32,314 bases of DNA from Phycisphaerae bacterium (lineage in GTDB: Bacteria; Planctomycetota; Phycisphaerae; UBA1845). Below the pieces are notes generated by a model. The model was not told the origin of the DNA, ran no database searches, and saw only the letters and a program-made list of their open reading frames with translations. The DNA lies in assembly GCA_029260035.1 (NCBI GenBank), contig JAJDEA010000197.1:1-32314 (forward strand), read 5' to 3'. The first letter of the stretch is position 1, and each line of letters begins with the position of its first letter. Below are positions 24,976 through 32,314 of this stretch, in pieces. The position numbers and the translations under genes were made by a program.

Positions 24976-27900
24976 ATGCGTTGGATATGTTTTGGTGCCG
25001 CAGTGCTGATGTTCGCGAGCGAGATACAAGGCGCTGCACCTGCACCGCAGGAGACGAGCGAACCCTCTATCGGATCATCCACTGTCCAGATAGCGCCCGC
25101 CTCAAAAAAGACGCGCCGAAGTGAGCGGTACCAACCGGAACTCCCCACAAAAATGCAACGACCGCCTTCACGAAGTAGTGTGGGCGTAACACCACCCCAA
25201 ATCGACCTTTTGACACCCATGCCTGGCAGATGGGTCGTAGACAACCTCGGCCTTCAAGGCATTCAGATTGGTTTCACCGAGGCGATTACTGCTCCGATTC
25301 CAGCGGGCGCGATCACCATCTGGACGGTGGGCGCTGGGCCTATTACGAACTTTACGACCTCCTACGAGGGTCTGACGAACATCTTGACCGTGAACTTCGC
25401 CTCGCCCATCCGTGACGATCGGTTGACGCTCGTGGTGGATTACTCCATTACAGACATTGCGGGTAACGAACTGGATGGCGAAATCGTCGATCCAGCCAAT
25501 GCGCTGCTTCCATCCGGCGACGGCGTTCGCGGCGGGCAGGCGGTGTTTCGGATCAATGTCTTGCAGGGCGACGCCAATCGCGATGGAATAGTGGATACGG
25601 CAGATGCGATGGTCATCGTGGCGTCACTGGGCCTCTGCCAAAACGTCGCAGGTTTCGATCCACTGGCGGATTTGAATCTCGATGGTTGCGTCAACGCGCA
25701 AGATGTTGCGATGTTCCGGCTGGGTGAGGGGCGGTCACTGCCTGCGACGGATGGGGCAGCGCCGATTGTGACGATAGTCAACCCCAATCCTAATGGTGGC
25801 CTTCTCGACGAACTGAATACAGTGCGGGTTACAATAAACGAAACAGTGGCCGCAGAGAGGATAAACGAGCAAACATGCTATCTCGTCGATGGAGCTGGCA
25901 CCATCCATGTGCCAGCATTTGCTTCGCAGTCGATCTTTGGCGATGCTGCAGACTACTTTTTCGTCCCCCCTCTCCCCCAATGCGGCACCTACACGGTCAA
26001 CATCAGCAACGCCCTGGCCGATCAGTCGGGCGAGTTGTTGCTTACGCCTACCTCGCCGCCGGTTCTGACCGGATTGATTCCGCCGCCCGCGCCGGTGCTT
26101 GGCGTACCCACAACACTGACAACAGCTACGTCGGTCACGATCACAGGCAATGCACCGGGAGCAACCTCAGTCGAGGTGTCCGCCCCGACACTGCCGCTCA
26201 CCGATCCGATGCGGCTGTTCACGGTCCCGGTTACCAATAACGCCTTCACTGCGGATGTTCCGCTTACCCCGGATTCGAGCAACCCCATATACTTTACCGC
26301 GCTCAGCACTTGCAACGGTGTGCGAAGTGCGCCGATGATGACCGCCGTGACGCACGACACCTTTCCCCCTGAAATCTTCATCGACTTCCCTGCCGACGGC
26401 GCGCAGATCACCACGGCCACGACGGATGTAGCCGGTCGCGTTGGTGACATGCTCAGCGGCTTCATGGGCCTGACCGTGACAGTCAACGGCAACCCGGCCA
26501 TTGTCGATGTGGGCGTCGGCAACAATGGAACCTTCTTCCTACAAGGTGTCACACTCGGAGCAGTCAATCAGCCCACGGTCATCACGGCGGTCGCCACGGA
26601 TAGTCTGAATAATACGGTAAACAAGCAGATCACCGTCACGCGTGTGGGTATTTCAGCGAGCACATCGCAGATGACCGTTTTTTCAGGCAACAGTCAGTCG
26701 GGCCAGGTTCTCACGCCGCTCCCCAAACCAATCGTCGTGCAGATGTTTGACACCGATGGAACGACCAAGTTCGCTAACAAGTTAGTGACCTTCAAAGTCG
26801 TGCGCAGTGACGGTCGGCTCGGTGCGACGGCTTCTGAAATCACGCCGATCACCGATCCCATGGACCCCAATTACAATCCTGATCCGGGCGTTATGGTGTA
26901 CCAGGTGCGTACAGATGCTAACGGTGAGGCACTCGCCTATTGGCGTATGGGCCACGACGCGGGCTGCGGCAACAACCGTGTCGAAGCAACCTCGACGAGC
27001 GTCGAAGGGACCGTGGCGTTCTGCGCCTCAGCCGCAGCAGCCTCGCCCAGCCAACTCAACATCGGCTCGGGCAATAATCAACCAGCGGAGGCGGGTGGAC
27101 CTGCGCCGGAACCACTCCGCGTCTGGGTGAGCGATGGACAGAACCCCATCGACATGCAGAGCGTTCTTTTCACGGTGATGAGCGGAGGCGGGCTGGTCGA
27201 CGGTCAGCCGACAGCCACGGCAACGACCGACTTGACGGGCCACGCACAGGTGAACTTCACGCTCGGCCCCAACGCCGGAAACAATGTCGTCGATGCGACG
27301 CTGGTATCCAACCCAACATTGCAACGTGCGCAGTTTGTGGCTTTCGGCGTCGTGCGCGACGAGGCGAATCCGACCAGCTTTGCCAGCGTCATACTCAACA
27401 ACGCCATGCAGCCCATCGGCGGAGCAACCTGCACGCTGACTGTCGGTGAAACGGTTCTACCCATTGAAATCTCCGGCGTAGATGGTCGGATCAACTTCAA
27501 CAATATAACCGTAGCTGGTTCGGCTCATCTTTCGGTTGACGGCAGCACAGCCACGACCGTCAGCGGACAGGGCATCTTACTGGGAACATACCCATCGCTC
27601 GCGTTTGAGCCGGTCATCATCCCCAACGCCATTAACTCGCTACCAACGCCCATCAGGCTTCCGCCTTTGAACCCGACGAGCGGCGTTGTCTTCGACAACA
27701 CGCAGGATGTCACCCTGATGCTCCCCGGCATTGAAGGGCTGAGTATGGTATTGCGAGCCGGGGTGAGCACCACGGTCACCAAACCGGACGGCACGGTTGT
27801 CAACACCTCCAATCCGATCACCCTCTCGCTCAGCGAGGTGCATGATGATGACATTCCCATGCCGATTCCCGACGGCGCTTCGCCGCCTTTCGCATGGACG

Positions 27901-30513
27901 CTGCAACCCGGCGGGACGACGTTCGACCCACCGCTTGAGATCACCTATCCAAACATGTCCGGCCTGCCGCCCGGTTCAGTGGCTTACATCCTGAGTTTCA
28001 ACCACGCGACCGCTCGCTTTGAGATCGTCGCAACGGGCCACGTCACCGACGACGGCTCGCAGATCATCAGCGATCCCGGTGCAGGATTACCCCTCGCAGG
28101 ATGGGGCAGCTTCTGCCCGCCATATTCAATCACAGGGGATATCGACTACGACGACTGTGGCGCGGATGCAAGCTGCTGTAATGATCGCTGCTGTCAGGGA
28201 AGCACTTGCTGTGGAAACCCAGACCCGTGTTGTGACTCAAGCGCCGAGTGTTGCGGAAATGCCGACCGCTGTTGCAACGACGACAACCCCTGCTGCGGCA
28301 ACCCCGATCCGTGCTGCGACTCGAACGATTCGTGTTGCGGCAATCCAAACCGATGCTGCAATCCAGACAATCCATGCTGTGGCAGCGACGATCCATGCTG
28401 CAACCCGAGTGATCCCTGCTGTGGCAATCCTGATCCTTGCTGCAATCCGGACAACCCGTGCTGCGGAAACTCTGCTGCCGCATTTGCAGGGTTTGCGCCC
28501 GCCGGTGTAGATGAATCCCTGGCACCCGCGCTCGTTGCGGCGGAGCCTTGCTGTGATAGCACCGATCCGTGCTGCAACGACCCCGACCCCTGCTGCCCAT
28601 GTACGGCGGGAGGACTCGTGTGTTGTGGAGCGAGTTGCTGCACACCAAGCCAGGCATGTTGTGACGGCGAATGTTGCGCACCCGGAGAGACTTGCTGCAA
28701 CGGGACGACCTGCTGCACATTAGAATTTTGCTGTCCCAACGGCGTGTGCTGTTCGGATGTTTGTGAAAAATGCCTCGACAATGGCACGCTTAGCGGCGGG
28801 ACGATAACCGTAGACCGCGATCCGGTCTGCGTTGGCGACACAATTACATTCAGAATCAGCGGCGTCGTGGACAGCGACGGACTCAAACAAATAAATTGCA
28901 CCGGACAGATGAACATTCCAGCCGTCACGCCAACCTACAAGTGGACAGTTACCAAGCCGGACGGCACGACGTTTAGAGGATCGGGCGCAGTGGCCACAAT
29001 CCTCGCAACCAAACGCGGCACCTATGAAATCATTTTCACTGCCAAGGCCGAGCGCGAATGTGCCCCGCCTGGCATCACGTTTCCCCAAAAAACTGCCGAG
29101 GCGATCGAAGTGGACCTCGATGTGGACAGTGACAACAACAACGGGATCAATCCACCTAATCGCTCCATTGCTGAGGATGTCGTTGAGGTGTCCGCCCCCG
29201 GCAAAATTCTATGTCTCAATGACGATGACGATGACGGCAATGGCGTGCCCGACAACATGCAGGAGCCGCCGCCCGCTGGCGACAACGACCTGGTCCCGAT
29301 GGTCGTGGAAATCAAGCCCAATGCGCCTATAATGAGCGGATGGCAAATGACATACGACACCACCGTCGTACAGGTCTACCAGAATGACCGCGCGACGATC
29401 GTCCCGTCAGGGCAGGTTTTCAACATGGCACTCACACCCAATCCAAAGACGTTTTGGATTGAAGGGATTTTTCCAACGTTCTTCGGCCCAATGGCAATCA
29501 CCTTCGCCATTGACCTCGATGGCGACGGCATCTTCGATTGCTCCGACAGCGTATTCGTTACGGTAATCCAAGTCAGGATTGATCCGGTCACAAGTGGAAC
29601 CAACCCGATCCCATTTAACCCTGCCATTGTCGCACCGATGACACCTCTGTTGCTCGACAACGGCGTGTTGTTTTGGGATGCAAATTCTTTCGAGTTGACT
29701 ACACTTCAGCCAAATATTGATCTTACAACGGTTCCGGTTACCTGGATGTTCAACGTCACGAGCGGATTTCTAACTCCCACGGCGATGATCGTTGTTGCGC
29801 CGGATAGGCGGAGCGCTCGATTGGAGATTCCCTTCCCGTCTTTCGGAAACCTGGGCGCCGGACGCATGGAGTTTCGCATCGGAGGCGAGGTTTGCGTAGA
29901 CGTAGACACGCTCATCAAGAACGTTCAAACTGATTTGGAACCCGGAGACTTCCGATTCCAAGTCAAAGCTCACCTGTGTACTGACGGTGTAGGGGCATCC
30001 ACCACACGCACAGCCGCGGAAGTCCGCACGATCATGTCTGACGTAACCAAAGTCTTGTCGCAGTGCGGAATCATTGTGACGCTTAGCGAGGTGGCTGTCA
30101 CCGTCGCCCCTACAGAACTCGTGTCGAATCTGCTGGAGTCAAAACGCACGGATCTATTCGGAATTGACGATCACGCCAGTGCTATCGATGTGTATTTCGT
30201 TCAGAGCATTGAGGGAGGAACGGTATCTGGAACAACCCTGACACCACTTGCCAGCACATTCTGGGAAGCAGGCATCGCCATTCCCGATGTTTCGGGACTT
30301 CCTGGATCTCCGACACAATTGGCTGGACAGGAAGCTGTCCGGACGGTGGCACATGAAATCTCGCATTACTTGCTAAACAATCTGAATCTGTTTGGGAGCG
30401 GAGATCATCGACCCGATGACGAGAATCTAATGTTTGATGATACGGTCAATTACAAGCGTGATTTGGATTCAACACAATGTATCGAGATGAGATCAGGTTT
30501 TGGAGTAGACTAA
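24976..30513 (+). CDS. Giant extracellular multidomain protein with vicinal-Cys repeats and C-terminal zincin
   Basis: 1845 residues from ATG 24976 (GAGGGGAAG upstream; GTG 24961 is less likely). Signal peptide 1-24. Modules in order: Big_5-like (about 76-180), dockerin pair (198-255), EQTC module (265-355), two Ig-like (360-553), two invasin-like Big_1 (555-792), carboxypeptidase-regulatory-like (795-865), ZU5-like (902-1051), Cys-Cys heptads (1067-1165), a second Cys-rich cluster (1192-1266), PKD-like (1275-1375), an acidic DVDSDNNNG segment and Ig-like modules. The last 190 residues are a zincin: HEISH (H1793, E1794, H1797), then GDH (H1811) and NLM, like a metzincin with a stretched zinc loop. 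It is probably a secreted surface protease or adhesin. It has no sorting tail. The next gene begins 1 base after its stop. Confidence 0.85.
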   Translation: MRWICFGAAVLMFASEIQGAAPAPQETSEPSIGSSTVQIAPASKKTRRSERYQPELPTKMQRPPSRSSVGVTPPQIDLLTPMPGRWVVDNLGLQGIQIGFTEAITAPIPAGAITIWTVGAGPITNFTTSYEGLTNILTVNFASPIRDDRLTLVVDYSITDIAGNELDGEIVDPANALLPSGDGVRGGQAVFRINVLQGDANRDGIVDTADAMVIVASLGLCQNVAGFDPLADLNLDGCVNAQDVAMFRLGEGRSLPATDGAAPIVTIVNPNPNGGLLDELNTVRVTINETVAAERINEQTCYLVDGAGTIHVPAFASQSIFGDAADYFFVPPLPQCGTYTVNISNALADQSGELLLTPTSPPVLTGLIPPPAPVLGVPTTLTTATSVTITGNAPGATSVEVSAPTLPLTDPMRLFTVPVTNNAFTADVPLTPDSSNPIYFTALSTCNGVRSAPMMTAVTHDTFPPEIFIDFPADGAQITTATTDVAGRVGDMLSGFMGLTVTVNGNPAIVDVGVGNNGTFFLQGVTLGAVNQPTVITAVATDSLNNTVNKQITVTRVGISASTSQMTVFSGNSQSGQVLTPLPKPIVVQMFDTDGTTKFANKLVTFKVVRSDGRLGATASEITPITDPMDPNYNPDPGVMVYQVRTDANGEALAYWRMGHDAGCGNNRVEATSTSVEGTVAFCASAAAASPSQLNIGSGNNQPAEAGGPAPEPLRVWVSDGQNPIDMQSVLFTVMSGGGLVDGQPTATATTDLTGHAQVNFTLGPNAGNNVVDATLVSNPTLQRAQFVAFGVVRDEANPTSFASVILNNAMQPIGGATCTLTVGETVLPIEISGVDGRINFNNITVAGSAHLSVDGSTATTVSGQGILLGTYPSLAFEPVIIPNAINSLPTPIRLPPLNPTSGVVFDNTQDVTLMLPGIEGLSMVLRAGVSTTVTKPDGTVVNTSNPITLSLSEVHDDDIPMPIPDGASPPFAWTLQPGGTTFDPPLEITYPNMSGLPPGSVAYILSFNHATARFEIVATGHVTDDGSQIISDPGAGLPLAGWGSFCPPYSITGDIDYDDCGADASCCNDRCCQGSTCCGNPDPCCDSSAECCGNADRCCNDDNPCCGNPDPCCDSNDSCCGNPNRCCNPDNPCCGSDDPCCNPSDPCCGNPDPCCNPDNPCCGNSAAAFAGFAPAGVDESLAPALVAAEPCCDSTDPCCNDPDPCCPCTAGGLVCCGASCCTPSQACCDGECCAPGETCCNGTTCCTLEFCCPNGVCCSDVCEKCLDNGTLSGGTITVDRDPVCVGDTITFRISGVVDSDGLKQINCTGQMNIPAVTPTYKWTVTKPDGTTFRGSGAVATILATKRGTYEIIFTAKAERECAPPGITFPQKTAEAIEVDLDVDSDNNNGINPPNRSIAEDVVEVSAPGKILCLNDDDDDGNGVPDNMQEPPPAGDNDLVPMVVEIKPNAPIMSGWQMTYDTTVVQVYQNDRATIVPSGQVFNMALTPNPKTFWIEGIFPTFFGPMAITFAIDLDGDGIFDCSDSVFVTVIQVRIDPVTSGTNPIPFNPAIVAPMTPLLLDNGVLFWDANSFELTTLQPNIDLTTVPVTWMFNVTSGFLTPTAMIVVAPDRRSARLEIPFPSFGNLGAGRMEFRIGGEVCVDVDTLIKNVQTDLEPGDFRFQVKAHLCTDGVGASTTRTAAEVRTIMSDVTKVLSQCGIIVTLSEVAVTVAPTELVSNLLESKRTDLFGIDDHASAIDVYFVQSIEGGTVSGTTLTPLASTFWEAGIAIPDVSGLPGSPTQLAGQEAVRTVAHEISHYLLNNLNLFGSGDHRPDDENLMFDDTVNYKRDLDSTQCIEMRSGFGVD
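28174..28470 (+). repeat. Vicinal-cysteine heptad array (CCxxxxx) in the giant protein
   Basis: Cys-Cys pairs recur every 7 residues for about 12 units (CCGNPDP, CCDSSAE, CCGNADR, CCNDDNP, CCGNPDP and so on), i.e. a 21-base coding repeat, after a shorter-spaced lead-in. Units are not identical at the DNA level (mixed TGC/TGT), so selection on the protein pattern is likely. Confidence 0.9.
28549..28773 (+). repeat. Second cysteine-rich cluster with irregular CC spacing
   Basis: Two heptad units (CCDSTDP, CCNDPDP) lead into CC pairs spaced 3-8 residues apart (CCGASCC, CCDGECC, CCNGTTCC, CCPNGVCC), ending CEKC. It resembles small knotted cysteine modules of the type C-C-x(3)-C-C found in many extracellular proteins. 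Confidence 0.8.
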
Positions 30514-30514
30514 T

Positions 30515-31486
30515 ATGATCCGCAATAAGAACTACAGCTTTGCTCGCGTGTCCAAGCATTTCCTGCTCGTTCTGGCCGTATTGGCACTTGCATCTGACGT
30601 GCGAGCGTCAAATATTCCGTCAGTTTGGCGAATTCTTTACAAAGAGATAGAAGGGAGTGCGCCTAATTGGACATCGACTTCCGATGCTGAAGCCTGGGCC
30701 AAAAAAGAGGCCCATCAATTAGCACCTATTGTCGAAGACATGCTGACCGGAAACCGATCTGGCGTAAACTGGGCCACAGGAGCATACGTTGCGCGCATAG
30801 TGTCGAGCCCAAAAATTCGCGATATCATGGTGCAACGCTTGGAAGAGGTAGCAAACGATTTTTCTCGCCAACCGTTTAACTCAACGTCACCTGAAGTCAT
30901 CGGTACTACCCACGCTATCAGAGTTCTTCGCCGTGCTTCCGATGTTCGAATCATCCCCATTTCCCTAAAACTACTTGCGGTAGAAAATCTGGAAAGCAAT
31001 GTTGCCGAACAGGCAGTTAGAGCTTTAGGAAAACTAGGAGGCAAAGAGTGCTTACCGCATATCAAGAATGCACCATTACGCAAACATAACGAAACCTTTG
31101 ATGGACGCTGCCGATTGGCCGAAAAAATCATAACCAAAAGAATGGAAGGCCAGGATATTTTTGCAGACGCGAATGAGGAATTGACACGCTTGGTTGAGAA
31201 ATATGTATCCGTAGCGAGGGATGAGAATGTTGACGAATATTTTAAGTTGCATCGATTTGGTTTACGGCGCATGTTGGATACTCGTCAAGTGCAGCGCGAA
31301 CACTTCGGCTCCGACGAGTTAGTATACTTGCTACACGAACTCCCCAAGCTACTCTCAGGACGCATGCCATATGTGTTTGATACTGAAGAATTAAGTGCAA
31401 GCCTCACTGTTGGTGAACGATTTCGAATGACCTTTGACATGGAAGTGGATGGGTGGAAGATCGGTGCATTGGAGCGGATCAGATGA
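30515..31486 (+). CDS. Secreted HEAT-like repeat protein
   Basis: 323 residues. Signal peptide: basic start, then HFLLVLAVLALASDVRA, cleavage near residue 32. The body is helical, with one clear HEAT-like pair around residues 150-190 (IIPISLKLLAVE ... VAEQAVRALGKLGGKECLPHI) and likely others. It has no catalytic motif or anchor. ATG 30515 lies 1 base after the giant gene's stop, with GGAG about 12 bases upstream, so translation is coupled and the product may work with the zincin protein, for instance as a chaperone, inhibitor or partner. That role is inferred only from position. The frame ends TGA 31484-31486, and an open frame in the same phase continues beyond it. Confidence 0.8.
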   Translation: MIRNKNYSFARVSKHFLLVLAVLALASDVRASNIPSVWRILYKEIEGSAPNWTSTSDAEAWAKKEAHQLAPIVEDMLTGNRSGVNWATGAYVARIVSSPKIRDIMVQRLEEVANDFSRQPFNSTSPEVIGTTHAIRVLRRASDVRIIPISLKLLAVENLESNVAEQAVRALGKLGGKECLPHIKNAPLRKHNETFDGRCRLAEKIITKRMEGQDIFADANEELTRLVEKYVSVARDENVDEYFKLHRFGLRRMLDTRQVQREHFGSDELVYLLHELPKLLSGRMPYVFDTEELSASLTVGERFRMTFDMEVDGWKIGALERIR

Positions 31487-32314
31487 TTATCAAGGGGTGA
31501 AACAAGCAACGGTTCGCTGAACCGTAACCTGCTCGGCTTCGACAACCGGGACATGAATGCTGTTCTGGGGAATACGCAATTGTTAACCGGTGCAAACGGA
31601 CAAGTCACGACGACCTTCCGCGTAGCAGCCACCATCAAGCAGACGACACAGGGCATGCCGACGCTCAACATGCTGAATGACAATAACGTGCCACCTTCCA
31701 ACACCAACCCAGCGACACAGGCTCAGTTGCAATTCTTCATCGGCAACATCTCCGACCTGCTGACAATGTGGCGAACGCTGCATGTGGAAACCGATGCAAT
31801 GCTGCGTCCGACATTTGTAGAGAATACAACCAACATCGACTGGGATGACCCGCAGTTTCCGAGCGGCGGCCCACTCGTTCTCGATGTCTCCAACCAAAAC
31901 GGCGACGACTGCTTCGAGAACGGCTACATACGCATCCAAGTTGCGGGTTTTGCCGACCTCGTGAGCGTAGTCATTACTTTTGATAATACGAATCCCTTGT
32001 TTGACGATAATGTCCACACGAACATCACCCAAGCGCAATGGGGCGGACGACCTGACGCCGGCACTGGTGTGATGAGTGATGATGACCTCAACGAAGCCAA
32101 CTTCCTCGCAGGTGTTGTCGGAAGCGATATTGGAGTCGGTCAACCGCCGCAGGGATTCCTTCCACTTCCCGACACATCGGGACTCATCGCGCATTATGAA
32201 GTGGCGTACATATTTCCTGTTGTCGAAGGTGCGCATACTTCCACTTCAGGCATCCCGTTTGTAAAGAATATAAATAACATAACGAGTGAGTCCGCCTGGG
32301 ACACACTCGTTATG
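31487..32314 (+). CDS. Open-ended fragment of a large extracellular protein, start missing
   Basis: The frame is open from just after the TGA of the previous gene to the window end (276 codons) and continues outside. Protein-like sequence begins by about 31505 (SNGSLNRNLLGFDNRD). The first in-frame ATG is 31553, without a ribosome site. Content (GQVTTTFRVAATIKQ; LLTMWRTLHVETDAM; CFENGYIRIQVAGFADLV; LIAHYEVAYIFPV) resembles the interior of the multi-Ig giant proteins of this kind of genome, not an N-terminus, and there is no signal peptide. It is therefore probably the 3' part of a giant gene whose 5' part is missing, or a displaced segment. It could still be expressed by readthrough or restart. 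Confidence 0.55.

Noticed and set aside
26022..26567. 181-codon minus-strand frame
   Set aside because: Antisense of Ig-like modules in the giant gene; composition is a mirror of Thr/Val-rich strands, with no ribosome site.
28194..28928. 244-codon minus-strand frame rich in QHGLSGLQQGS-type repeats
   Set aside because: It is the antisense of the cysteine heptad array; the repeat keeps the opposite frame open. It has no ribosome site, and the plus-strand frame continues a secreted multidomain protein.

Overview
The window looks like a chromosomal segment of a Planctomycetota bacterium, probably Phycisphaerae-like. This rests on gene content rather than a database search: large secreted proteins with dockerin-type calcium loops, Ig-like modules and GACC cysteine repeats; two C-terminal IPTVSEWG-TM-Arg sorting tails (IPTL-CTERM type); and a DUF1580 protein.

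Region 1 (1-6626) is host chromosome. It holds the 3' end of a large secreted protein with a dockerin-like tail, a secreted M20-family amidohydrolase, and a tandem pair of small probably exported proteins with an EF-hand-like loop, set among palindromic REP-like repeats. An Hsp20 chaperone and a YceH/DUF480 protein follow on the minus strand.

Region 2 (6915 to roughly 19.7-20.2 kb) looks like an integrative element beside an intact tRNA-Leu(UAA). In order it carries a tyrosine integrase pointing at the tRNA, an excisionase-like HTH protein, a primase/DUF3987 replication protein, a DUF1580 protein, a 440-codon unknown, and a DUF5681 gene with a short partner. It ends with a GIY-YIG nuclease gene broken by an in-frame stop and a divergent 1558-aa protein. 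That last protein combines an N-terminal PD-(D/E)XK (Cap4-like) nuclease, a STAND-type P-loop NTPase and a long HEAT-like repeat tail. This is the architecture of Avs-type antiviral STAND proteins, and it is the most likely cargo function of the element and the best candidate for a new defence protein. I found no convincing right attachment site.

Region 3 (20219-32314) returns to host secretome on the plus strand: a dockerin/cohesin-like protein with a sorting tail; a dockerin/Ig protein that is a short paralogue of the start of the giant protein; a VWA protein with GACC repeats and a sorting tail; a 1845-aa multidomain protein with a run of vicinal-cysteine heptads and a C-terminal zincin (HExxH) domain; and a tightly coupled secreted HEAT-like protein. 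Last comes an open frame to the window edge with no convincing start, resembling the interior of another giant extracellular protein. The genes from 21524 to 31486 are closely spaced (overlap of about 10 nt, 27 nt, 1 nt) and could be one transcript for cell-surface proteins.
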